DNA of 7,868 nt from contig RFKS01000336.1 of assembly GCA_003694205.1 (NCBI GenBank), positions 1 to 7,868 of the forward strand. The letters run 5' to 3'. Under the pieces are notes generated by a model, which did no database searches, was not told the origin of the DNA, and worked only from the letters and a program-made list of their open reading frames with translations. The number at the start of each line of letters is the position of its first letter. Within the stretch, counting starts at the first letter, position 1. The translations under genes were made by a program, and so were the position numbers. This document shows positions 1-6,143 of the stretch, in pieces. The stretch is from Alphaproteobacteria bacterium. Lineage in GTDB: Bacteria > Pseudomonadota > Alphaproteobacteria > Sphingomonadales > Rhodothalassiaceae.

Positions 1-1
1 C

Positions 2-1186
2 GGCTTCGACATCCTCTTCTTCTGGGTCGCGCGGATGATGATGTCGGGGCTGCATTTCATGGGCGAGGTGCCCTTCAGACAGGTCTATCTGACCGGCCTT
101 GTGCGCGACGCCAAGGGCGAGAAGATGTCGAAGTCGAAGGGCAATGTCATCGACCCCCTCGACTTCATCGAGAAATACGGCGCCGATGCCCTGCGCTTCA
201 CACTCGCGGCGCTGGAGAGCCAGGGGCGCGACATCAAGCTCGCCGAAAGCCGTGTCGAGGGTTATCGCAATTTCGGGACCAAGCTGTGGAATGCCGCTCG
301 CTTCTGCCACATGAACGGCATCGGCGGCTCCGATGATCTCGCCCCACCGCCGGCGACATTGACGCTCAATCGCTGGATCATCGGCGAGACCGGCAAGGCG
401 GCAGCGGCCGTGACCGCGGCGCTCGAGGCCTTCCGTTTCGACAATGCGGCGCACGCCATCTACCATTTCACCTGGGGCACCTTCTGCGACTGGTATCTCG
501 AGTTCATCAAGCCGGTGCTCCTTGGCGAGGATGCCGCCGCCGCGGCTGAGACCCGCGCCGTTGCCGGCTGGGTGCTCGACCAGATTCTGGTGCTGCTCCA
601 CCCCTTCATGCCGTTCATCACCGAGGAGCTGTGGCACGCCCTGGCGGACGATCGCGAGAGTGATCTCATTCTCGCGCGCTGGCCCGTCGCAAACGCGAGT
701 CTGGTCGATGAGGTGGCCGACGCCGAAATCGACTGGCTCATTCGCCTCATTGCAGGCATCCGCTCGGCGCGCTCGGAGGTGAATGTTCCTGCCGGCGCCA
801 GGGTGCCGGCGCTGGTCGCCGATCTGGCGCCCGAGCGCAGCGTGTGGCTCGAGCGGCACCGGGATCTGATCTTGCGCCTCGCGCGCCTCGAGTCGATCGC
901 CTGCGTGCCATCGGTGCCGGCAAAGGGGGCGCTGCAGATCGTCGTCGACGAGGCGACGGTCGCCCTGCCGCTCGCCTCCGTGCTCGACCTCGACGAGGAA
1001 CGGGCGCGGCTCGAAAAGGCAATCGCGCGGGCGGAGAAGGAGATCCGGGGACTCGAGGGCCGGCTCGCGAACGAGCAGTTCACCGCCAAGGCGCCGCCGC
1101 AGGTGGTGGAAGAGGCCCGCGCCCGGCTCGTTGCCGAGCGCGAGGGCGCGGATCGCTTGCGTGCCGCACTCGCCCGGCTCGGGTGA
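2..1186 (+). CDS. valS: Valine--tRNA ligase, C-terminal part (5' end cut by window edge)
   Basis: Cytoplasmic class Ia aminoacyl-tRNA synthetase that charges tRNA-Val with valine. The reading frame is open from base 2, so the gene begins upstream; 394 residues are visible, under half of the usual length of about 900. The visible peptide starts in the end of the catalytic Rossmann fold ([13 protein letters not shown]), followed by the ATP-binding KMSKS loop at residues 41-45 (bases 122-136) inside [14 protein letters not shown]. The helical anticodon-binding domain follows from about residue 122 (LNRWI), including [13 protein letters not shown] at 199-211. The last ~65 residues are an Arg/Glu-rich coiled coil containing [10 protein letters not shown], the tRNA-binding arm typical of ValRS and useful for telling it from IleRS and LeuRS. 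It ends in a normal TGA stop. A 127-base gap with its own regulatory-looking site separates it from the next gene, so co-transcription is possible but not required. Confidence 0.97.
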   Translation, partial: GFDILFFWVARMMMSGLHFMGEVPFRQVYLTGLVRDAKGEKMSKSKGNVIDPLDFIEKYGADALRFTLAALESQGRDIKLAESRVEGYRNFGTKLWNAARFCHMNGIGGSDDLAPPPATLTLNRWIIGETGKAAAAVTAALEAFRFDNAAHAIYHFTWGTFCDWYLEFIKPVLLGEDAAAAAETRAVAGWVLDQILVLLHPFMPFITEELWHALADDRESDLILARWPVANASLVDEVADAEIDWLIRLIAGIRSARSEVNVPAGARVPALVADLAPERSVWLERHRDLILRLARLESIACVPSVPAKGALQIVVDEATVALPLASVLDLDEERARLEKAIARAEKEIRGLEGRLANEQFTAKAPPQVVEEARARLVAEREGADRLRAALARLG

Positions 1187-1222
1187 AGAACGCCTCCAGT
1201 GCGCAATCCCAGGCCTCACGAA

Positions 1223-1246
1223 CACCCTTGACCTCGATCAAGGGTG
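1223..1246. repeat. 9-bp perfect inverted repeat between valS and the HPF-like gene
   Basis: The arms CACCCTTGA (1223-1231) and TCAAGGGTG (1238-1246) are exact reverse complements separated by six bases. The centre coincides with the FNR/FixK-type box described separately. The repeat lies 37 bases past the valS stop, but no T-run follows the right arm, so a classical intrinsic terminator is not supported. A protein-binding palindrome is the better reading, although a weak stem-loop in the transcript remains possible. Confidence 0.75.
1228..1241 (+). promoter_or_regulatory. FNR/FnrL/FixK-type binding site
   Basis: The 14 bases TTGAC-CTCG-ATCAA fit the consensus TTGAY-N4-RTCAA of the CRP/FNR-family oxygen or redox regulators (FNR, FnrL, FixK, Anr) at every specified position. 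The site is centred at 1234.5, about 79 bases before the likely ATG of the HPF-like gene. At a class II promoter the regulator sits at -41.5, which would put transcription start near 1276 and leave a leader of about 38 bases. The match is seen directly; which regulator binds, and that it activates, is inferred. Confidence 0.6.
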
Positions 1247-1263
1247 GACAGGGGCGGCCAGGA

Positions 1264-1269
1264 TACCAA
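1264..1269 (+). promoter_or_regulatory. Possible weak -10 element for the HPF-like gene
   Basis: TACCAA lies where a -10 hexamer is expected if the FNR/FixK-type box is at -41.5. It matches TATAAT only partly (T1, A2 and A5), as is common at activator-dependent promoters, and there is no good independent -35. This is a positional inference, not a strong motif hit. Confidence 0.3.
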
Positions 1270-1299
1270 TTTCCTAAGGACGGGAACCTCACTTGCAGC

Positions 1300-1304
1300 G
1301 GAGG
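1300..1304 (+). promoter_or_regulatory. Ribosome binding site deciding the HPF-like start
   Basis: GGAGG ends nine bases before the ATG at 1314. It abuts the ATG at 1305 and lies downstream of the TTG at 1293, so of the three in-frame candidates it can serve only 1314. Confidence 0.7.
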
Positions 1305-1313
1305 ATGCAACAG

Positions 1314-1709
1314 ATGCTGTCACAAAATCTCCGGATCGTCTTTCATGGCCTCGACCGCTCCGAGGCTCTCGAGGCTGTCATCCGCGAGGAGGCGGAGAAG
1401 CTCGACAGGATCCACGACCGGATTCTCGGGGGGACCGCGACGGTGGAGGCCGTTCACCGGCACGGACAGCATCATTGCCTCGGCCTGCACCTGCGTCTTC
1501 TCCTGCCCGGCAAGCGCGAGATCGTGGTCCGCGAGGAGCCGGGCGATTCGGCACACCGGGACGATCCCTATGGCGTCGTCCGGGCCGCCTTCGCGGTTGC
1601 TCGCCGGCGCCTCACGGACAGCGTGACACAGCGCCGCGACCGGGTAAAATGGGGTGCCGGCGACTCGCCGCTGGCAGCGGACGTCCCCGGTCCGGACGTC
1701 CCCCGGTAG
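1314..1709 (+). CDS. Short HPF/RaiA-family ribosome-associated (hibernation) protein
   Basis: Predicted cytoplasmic 131-residue protein of the HPF/RaiA (sigma-54 modulation / S30EA) family, whose members bind the 30S subunit at the mRNA/tRNA channel and silence ribosomes under stress. The family fold fits residues 5-103: a first strand LRIVFHGLD (6-14), helix SEALEAVIREEAEKLDRI (16-33), a central strand region with VEAVHRHGQHH (44-54), a hairpin LRLLLPGKREIVVREEPGD (60-78), and helix DDPYGVVRAAFAVARRRL (83-100). The ATG at 1314 is chosen because GGAGG precedes it by nine bases; a TTG at 1293 or an ATG at 1305 would add seven or three residues. The tail from about residue 104 is Pro/Gly-rich and ends in DVPGPDVPR. 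It has neither the long-HPF dimerisation domain nor the cold-shock domain fused to some relatives. It resembles the small HPF-like paralogues of alphaproteobacteria rather than the main hpf, so no symbol is given. Probably co-transcribed with the next gene, 13 bases on. Confidence 0.82.
   Translation: MLSQNLRIVFHGLDRSEALEAVIREEAEKLDRIHDRILGGTATVEAVHRHGQHHCLGLHLRLLLPGKREIVVREEPGDSAHRDDPYGVVRAAFAVARRRLTDSVTQRRDRVKWGAGDSPLAADVPGPDVPR
1678..1707 (+). repeat. 15-base imperfect tandem repeat with two 8-bp palindromes
   Basis: CGGACGTCCCC occurs at 1678-1688 and again at 1693-1703, a 15-base period that stays in frame and encodes the DVPGP/DVPR ending of the HPF-like protein. Each copy contains the self-complementary octamer GGACGTCC (1679-1686 and 1694-1701). 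The two octamers could also pair with each other around a seven-base loop, forming a hairpin that ends seven bases before the ribosome binding site of the DUF3775 gene. Confidence 0.65.
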
Positions 1710-1714
1710 AGGAG
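1708..1714 (+). promoter_or_regulatory. Ribosome binding site of the DUF3775 gene, overlapping the upstream stop
   Basis: AGAGGAG ends eight bases before the ATG at 1723 and overlaps the TAG stop (1707-1709) of the HPF-like gene. This fixes the start at 1723 over the longer upstream-extended frame and suggests translational coupling. Confidence 0.75.
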
Positions 1715-1722
1715 CTTCGCCT

Positions 1723-2130
1723 ATGACCGCCGATCGACCGTCCGATGTCCGCGCCGAGTCGGAGGATAATCCGCTCAACATCGCGCCGAGCACGGTTTCC
1801 TACATCATCGAACGAGCGCGCGAGGCCTTCGCAGGCGTGCCGGTCGAGGTCGATGACGACGATCCCAGCACCCATTGGAGCAACGAGGACGATTTCCGCG
1901 AGATCGCCGAGTTTATCGATGATCTCAATGACGACGAGCGGATCGACCTCGTGGTCCTGATGTGGATCGGTCGCGGCACATATGGGCCGGACGAGCTCGA
2001 GCAGGCGCGGCAGGACGCACGCCGCGAGGCGACGCACAAGACCTCGGAATATCTGCTATCGACACCGCTTGTGCCGGATTTTCTCGCCGACGGTCTCGAG
2101 GCCTTCGGCGAGGTCGTCGAGGAGAGCTGA
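1723..2130 (+). CDS. DUF3775 family protein, function unknown
   Basis: Acidic 135-residue protein with no signal peptide or membrane segment, so probably cytoplasmic. I recognise the DUF3775 pattern known mainly from alphaproteobacteria: an N-terminal LNIAPSTVSYIIERARE (18-34), a variable acidic stretch (VEVDDDDPSTHWSNEDD, 41-57), then the conserved core EIAEFIDDLNDDERIDLVVLMWIGRGTY (60-87, written here only for position), and a C-terminal helix pair including TSEYLLSTPLVPDFLADGLEAF (107-128). The WIGRG and YLLSTPLVPDFL segments are the most diagnostic. No catalytic motif is visible. The start at 1723 has a strong Shine-Dalgarno; the frame is open further upstream, but that part is inside the HPF-like gene. 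Being second in a likely bicistron behind an FNR/FixK-type box, it may act in the same low-oxygen or stationary response, which is guilt by association only. The stop is 25 bases from the stop of the convergent ybhR, and no clear terminator lies between. Confidence 0.8.
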   Translation: MTADRPSDVRAESEDNPLNIAPSTVSYIIERAREAFAGVPVEVDDDDPSTHWSNEDDFREIAEFIDDLNDDERIDLVVLMWIGRGTYGPDELEQARQDARREATHKTSEYLLSTPLVPDFLADGLEAFGEVVEES

Positions 2131-2155
2131 GGCGCTTTCCGCGCGGCGGTCAGGA

Positions 2156-3262
2156 CTATTCGAGGCGGGCGCGGAAGAGAAGCCCGGCGGCGAGCAGCGT
2201 CACCGCACCGATCACCGCCATCGGCCACAGGCTCGGCAGCATGGCCTCGAACGGCATGTCCTTGAGGAACACGCCGCGCGAGATCACGATCATGTGGCGC
2301 AGCGGGTTGGCCATGGTCAGCGTCTGCAGCCAGGACGGCATGTTTTCGACCGGCGTCGCGAAGCCGGAGAGCAGCACCGCGGGTGAGAGCACGACGAAAC
2401 CGCCGAGGATTGCCTGCTGCTGGGTCATGGCGAGCGAGGAGACGAAAAGTCCGAGCCCGACCACCGAGAGCACGAACACGAAGAGCGCGAAATAGAGGAG
2501 CAGGACATCGCCGGTCAGCGGGATCGCGAAGACCGTGATCGCCATGACCAGCATGAAGCTGCCTTCGGCGATGCCGATGACGGTCGCCGGCACCATCTTG
2601 CCGACGAGAATCTCGAAGGGAGAGAGCGGCGAGACGAGAAGCTGGTCGAAGGTCCCGAGCTCGCGTTCGCGGGCCACCGACAGCGCCGTCACCATGAAGC
2701 CGATGAGCATGGTGAGGATGGCGACCAGCCCGGGCACTGTGAACCAGCTGTAGATCAGGTTGGGGTTGAACCAGTTGCGCGCGATGGTCACCGCGGGGCG
2801 GGGAATGCCGCGCCGCGCCGCCAGATCATCGGAATAATCGCTGAGGATGGTCTGGATATAGCCGAGCACGATCTGCGCTGCATTCGAGCGTCGGCCGTCG
2901 AGGATGACCTGCACTGTCGCCGGCCGCCCGGCGAGAACGTCGCGGCTGAACTGGCGGTCAATATGGATGGCCGCGATCGCATCCTGACGGTCGATCGCCT
3001 CGCCGAGCTCCGCCTCGCTGTGCACCATCTCGATATGCGAAAAGGCGGGCGCACCGGCGACCCTGAGCGCAAGCTCGATGGCGGCCGGACCGCCATCCTT
3101 GTCGAGGATTGCGATCGCGACATTCTTCACGTCAAGCGTCGCCGCGAGGGCAAAGATGAGAAGCTGGAACAGGGGCGGCCCGACGAGCACGAGGCGGCTG
3201 CGCTTGTCGCGCAGGACGGCGAGGAACTCCTTGATGACGAGTGCGCGGATGCGGTGCCACAT
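2156..3262 (-). CDS. ybhR: ABC-2 type permease, YbhR-like
   Basis: Inner-membrane subunit of an ABC exporter, 368 residues, the same length as E. coli YbhR. Layout: a cytoplasmic N-terminal helix (RIRALVIKEFLAVLRDKRS), TM1 at about 23-43, an extracytoplasmic domain of about 130 residues (45-173), then five more membrane segments (about 174-196, 224-247, 253-277, 285-303, 346-364). The ABC-2 signature RERELGTFDQLLVSPLSP spans 198-215 after TM2. The N/W-rich WFNPNLIYSWFTVPG just before TM2 is typical of the YhhJ/YbhR group. The chosen ATG at 3262 has GGGAG nine bases upstream (3272-3276); the frame continues upstream but would run through the end of ybhS. It is the last gene of the operon, 14 bases after ybhS, and is expected to pair with YbhS as a heterodimeric channel powered by YbhF. 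Substrate not shown by the sequence. Confidence 0.9.
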   Translation of the reverse strand: MWHRIRALVIKEFLAVLRDKRSRLVLVGPPLFQLLIFALAATLDVKNVAIAILDKDGGPAAIELALRVAGAPAFSHIEMVHSEAELGEAIDRQDAIAAIHIDRQFSRDVLAGRPATVQVILDGRRSNAAQIVLGYIQTILSDYSDDLAARRGIPRPAVTIARNWFNPNLIYSWFTVPGLVAILTMLIGFMVTALSVARERELGTFDQLLVSPLSPFEILVGKMVPATVIGIAEGSFMLVMAITVFAIPLTGDVLLLYFALFVFVLSVVGLGLFVSSLAMTQQQAILGGFVVLSPAVLLSGFATPVENMPSWLQTLTMANPLRHMIVISRGVFLKDMPFEAMLPSLWPMAVIGAVTLLAAGLLFRARLE

Positions 3263-3276
3263 GTGATCCCGCTCCC

Positions 3277-4410
3277 TCAGTCGAGGCGCTTGCGCGTCGA
3301 GCGCAGGGCGAGGAAGAAAAAGACGGCACCGATCAGCATCATGGCACCGAGATCGGGCAGGATAAGGGCCCAGATGTCGCCGGCAAGGAAGGTCGTCTTG
3401 AGGCTCGAGACGAAGTAGCGGGCCTGCACGATATAGGTGAGGAGCCGGATCGGCGTCGGCATGCTGTCGATCTCGAAGACGAGGCCGGACAGCACGAAGG
3501 ACGGCAGGAAGCCGCTGAGCAGCGCGAGATGCGAGGCAATGAACTGGTTCTTTGCCACCGCCGAGATGAGCAGCCCCTGGCCGAGCGCCGGGAAGAGGAA
3601 GACCGCGCTGACCAGCAGCAAGGCGGCGAGCGAGCCACGAAAGGTGACGTCGAAGACGGTGAGCGCGAGGATGACGCACATTCCCATGGCGCCGAGGCCG
3701 AGGAAGAAGTACGGCACCAGCTTGCCGAGCAGGAGCTCGCCCATGCTGACCGGAGTCGCCATCAGGGCTTCCATGGTGCCGCGCTCCCATTCGCGCGCCA
3801 CGACGAGTGCCGTCAGAAGCGTGCCCACAAGCGTCATGATGACCGCGATCGAGCCGGGCAGCAGCATGTTGCGGCTCTTGAGCGCGGCATTGAACCAGAC
3901 CCGCGGCTCGGCGCTGACCGGAAGCGCGGCATGTCCGCCGCGCGCGGCATCGCGGTCGGCGAGCCAGGCGCGGACGACGCCGCGCGCATAGTTCTGGATG
4001 AAGGAGGCGGTGTTGGGGTCCGACCCGTCGGCAACGACCTCGACGCGGGCCTCCCGGCCACTCATGAATCGCTCGGCGAAGGTGGCCGGGATGACGACGA
4101 GCCCCCGGATGCGGCCCGCGACCAGATCGTCCTCGAGCGTGCGGCGGTCGCGGGCGAAGGCCCGGACATCAAGAAAGCGGGTGGCGAAGAAACTCTGTGC
4201 GAGGCCGAGTGTCTCCGGCGTCATGTCCTCGACGACGAGTCCGATCTCGATCCGGTCATTGTCGAGCGAAAGGCCGTAACCGAAGAGAAAGATGAGCATG
4301 AGCGGCAACAGAAAGGCGACGAGGATGCTCGACGGATCGCGTATCACCTGCAGGCTTTCCTTGACGATGAGCGCGGTGAGGCGCCGCGCTCTGTTCGGCC
4401 TTGCCGTCAT
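3277..4410 (-). CDS. ybhS: ABC-2 type permease, YbhS-like
   Basis: Second inner-membrane subunit, 377 residues, equal in length to E. coli YbhS. A basic cytoplasmic start (MTARPNRARRLTALIVKESLQVIRDPS) leads to TM1 at about 28-48, then a soluble extracytoplasmic domain (49-180) containing DGSDPNTA and EPRVWFNAALKSRN. Five further membrane segments follow (about 182-204, 234-254, 260-285, 291-311, 350-370), with the ABC-2 signature REWERGTMEALMATPVS at 206-222. The protein ends in a positive tail (RSTRKRLD). The ATG at 4410 overlaps the ybhF stop as ATGA (4407-4410), and AAGGG lies seven bases before it, so translation is probably coupled to ybhF. It is clearly related to, but distinct from, the downstream permease, which fits a heterodimeric exporter. 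Confidence 0.92.
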   Translation of the reverse strand: MTARPNRARRLTALIVKESLQVIRDPSSILVAFLLPLMLIFLFGYGLSLDNDRIEIGLVVEDMTPETLGLAQSFFATRFLDVRAFARDRRTLEDDLVAGRIRGLVVIPATFAERFMSGREARVEVVADGSDPNTASFIQNYARGVVRAWLADRDAARGGHAALPVSAEPRVWFNAALKSRNMLLPGSIAVIMTLVGTLLTALVVAREWERGTMEALMATPVSMGELLLGKLVPYFFLGLGAMGMCVILALTVFDVTFRGSLAALLLVSAVFLFPALGQGLLISAVAKNQFIASHLALLSGFLPSFVLSGLVFEIDSMPTPIRLLTYIVQARYFVSSLKTTFLAGDIWALILPDLGAMMLIGAVFFFLALRSTRKRLD

Positions 4411-6143
4411 GCCACCGCCCTTTCGCCATTCGCATCCTCGGCGCGGATGAGGGCGATGAAGGCGTCCTCGAGCGTCGGGTCCGGGCGATCCTCGCTGCGT
4501 GCCGCCAGCTTCAATGCATCGGGCGTACCCTCGGCGATGAGCCGGCCGCGATAGATGAGGGCGAGGCGGTCGCAATATTCGGCCTCGTCCATGAAATGGG
4601 TGGTCACGACGACGGTCACCCCCTTTTCGACGAGGCCATTGATATGGGTCCAGAATTCGCGCCGCGTCAGGGGGTCGACGCCGGATGTCGGCTCGTCGAG
4701 AAAGAGCACGTCCGGCTGGTGCATGACGGCGCAGGCGAGTGCCAGCCGCTGCTTGAAACCGAGCGGCAGCAGCCCGGCTTCCATGTCGAGATGTGGCGCC
4801 AGATGAAAGATGTCGATCATGGCGCGAATCGTGCGCCGGCGATGGCGTCCGCGCAGATTGTAGGCGCCCGAGAAGAATTCCAGATTCTGGCGCACGCTGA
4901 GACTGCCATAGAGCGAGAATTTCTGCGCCATATAGCCAATGCGTGCGCGCGCCCTGCCACCGGCCGTGGCGAGATCGAGCCCGGCGACGCGGGCCCGGCC
5001 CGCGGTCGGCGTGAGCAGGCCGCACATCATGCGGAAGAGTGTCGACTTGCCGGCGCCATTGGGGCCGAGCAGGCCGAAGATCTCGCCGCGCCGGATCGAG
5101 AAGCTGACGCCATCGGCGGCGGTGAAGGTTCCGAAGCGTTTGGTCAGGCCCTCGACCGTGACCACCGTTTCGCTGCCATGGGTGATCGCCGGCATCGCGG
5201 CGGCGAGGGGGGAGTGTCCGCCGGGGCCACCGCCGAGCCGGTCGATAAAGGCGTCCTCGAAGCGTGGCGTGTCGGGCCGGATCTCCGCTGCGGCGCTGGC
5301 TCCCAGCAGATGCGGTTCGGGCGGTGGCACACCCTTTCCGAGGACCAGCCTGATGGCACGTCCTTGAACGACACCGTCGATGACCCCGGGGACCTCCAGC
5401 GCACGCCGCAGCAAGGCGCGGCGGTTGGCGCGCGGATCACGGACCATGATTGTGCGCCCGCGCATCATGTCCTTCAACGCGCCCGGCGGACCCGCAAAAA
5501 GCAGCCGTCCCTCATTCAGCAGCAGCACTTCGTCGCAACGCTCGGCCTCGTCGAGATAGGCCGTCGACCAGAGGATCGTCGTGCCGGCGGAACGCAGCTC
5601 CTCGACCATCGACCACAATTCGCGTCGCGACAGGGGGTCGACCCCGACCGACGGCTCGTCGAGAAGGAGGACGTTTGGTGTCTCGAGGAGCGCACAGGCG
5701 AGCCCGAGCTTCTGCTTCATGCCACCCGACAAGGCACCGGCGCGGCGAGACGTGAACGAGGCAAGGCCGGTGAAGGCAAGGAGGCGCTCGAAGGTCGCTT
5801 TGCGGGCGCCACGCGCGAGCCCCCGGAGCTCCGCGTAGAGACGCAGATTCTCGAGCACCGACAGCTCCTCATAGAGCCCGAAGCGCTGCGGCATGTAGCC
5901 GATGAGCGCGTGCACCGCGTCCGGCTCGGCGACGGTGTCGTGTCCGAGCACGCGGATACGGCCGCGACTCGGATGCAGTAGCCCGGCGATGAGGCGCATG
6001 AGCGTCGTCTTGCCGGCACCGTCCGGACCCACGAGTCCGGTGATGCGACCCGCCGGGATGCGCGCCGCGAGATCCGCGAGCGCCGGTGCAGCGCTGCCGG
6101 GAAAGCGTTTCTCCAGATCCTCGACGAGGACGGCCGGCTGCAT
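4407..6143 (-). CDS. ybhF: ABC transporter ATP-binding protein with two fused ATPase domains, YbhF-like
   Basis: Cytoplasmic ATPase that powers export through the two adjacent permeases. At 578 residues it equals E. coli YbhF and carries two DrrA/CcmA-type ATPase domains in tandem. Domain 1: Walker A GPDGAGKTT (39-47), Q-loop MPQ (84-86), signature LSGGMKQ (138-144), Walker B with D162-E163, D-loop SVGVDP (165-170), and WSTAYLDEAE (192-201), where Ala195 replaces the usual switch histidine. Domain 2: Walker A GPNGAGKST (360-368), Q407, a degenerate signature LPLGFKQ (459-465), D483-E484, and TTHFMDEAE with His516. Each half ends in a matching EDAFI motif (296-300 and 559-563), the C-terminal extension of DrrA-like ATPases, indicating an internal duplication. 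One composite ATP site therefore looks intact and the other degenerate. The start ATG shares one base with the ybhG stop (TGATG at 6145-6141); no strong Shine-Dalgarno is seen, so coupling is likely. Confidence 0.95.
   Translation of the reverse strand: MQPAVLVEDLEKRFPGSAAPALADLAARIPAGRITGLVGPDGAGKTTLMRLIAGLLHPSRGRIRVLGHDTVAEPDAVHALIGYMPQRFGLYEELSVLENLRLYAELRGLARGARKATFERLLAFTGLASFTSRRAGALSGGMKQKLGLACALLETPNVLLLDEPSVGVDPLSRRELWSMVEELRSAGTTILWSTAYLDEAERCDEVLLLNEGRLLFAGPPGALKDMMRGRTIMVRDPRANRRALLRRALEVPGVIDGVVQGRAIRLVLGKGVPPPEPHLLGASAAAEIRPDTPRFEDAFIDRLGGGPGGHSPLAAAMPAITHGSETVVTVEGLTKRFGTFTAADGVSFSIRRGEIFGLLGPNGAGKSTLFRMMCGLLTPTAGRARVAGLDLATAGGRARARIGYMAQKFSLYGSLSVRQNLEFFSGAYNLRGRHRRRTIRAMIDIFHLAPHLDMEAGLLPLGFKQRLALACAVMHQPDVLFLDEPTSGVDPLTRREFWTHINGLVEKGVTVVVTTHFMDEAEYCDRLALIYRGRLIAEGTPDALKLAARSEDRPDPTLEDAFIALIRAEDANGERAVA

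Noticed and set aside
1223..1246. Intrinsic terminator of valS
   Set aside because: The stem is good, but no T-run follows the right arm, and its core matches an FNR/FixK consensus exactly, which explains it better.
844..1626. A 260-codon plus-strand frame spanning the end of valS and the HPF-like gene
   Set aside because: Out of frame with both recognised proteins; Arg/Ala/Gly-rich shadow translation without a domain.
2137..2176. 8-bp inverted repeat (TTCCGCGC / GCGCGGAA) across the convergent stops as a bidirectional terminator
   Set aside because: The loop is 24 bases, the right arm lies inside the ybhR coding end and there is no T-run; chance pairing is likely in such GC-rich sequence.
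3263..3790. Upstream extension of the ybhR frame to 544 codons
   Set aside because: The extension runs through the coding end of ybhS with no membrane or domain pattern, whereas the ATG at 3262 has a good Shine-Dalgarno and gives the family length.
3241..4554. A 437-codon open frame on the plus strand opposite ybhS
   Set aside because: Low-complexity Glu/Arg/Asp/His composition typical of the antisense of a GC-rich membrane-protein gene; no domain signature and no plausible start context.
4411..5025. Upstream extension of the ybhS frame to 582 codons
   Set aside because: It overlaps the second ATPase domain of ybhF out of frame; the ATG at 4410 gives exactly the YbhS length and the normal ATGA coupling.
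4401..5981. A 526-codon open frame on the plus strand opposite ybhF
   Set aside because: It lies wholly antisense to a protein with full ABC motifs, and its translation shows no recognisable fold or membrane pattern. Long antisense frames are expected in GC-rich genes.
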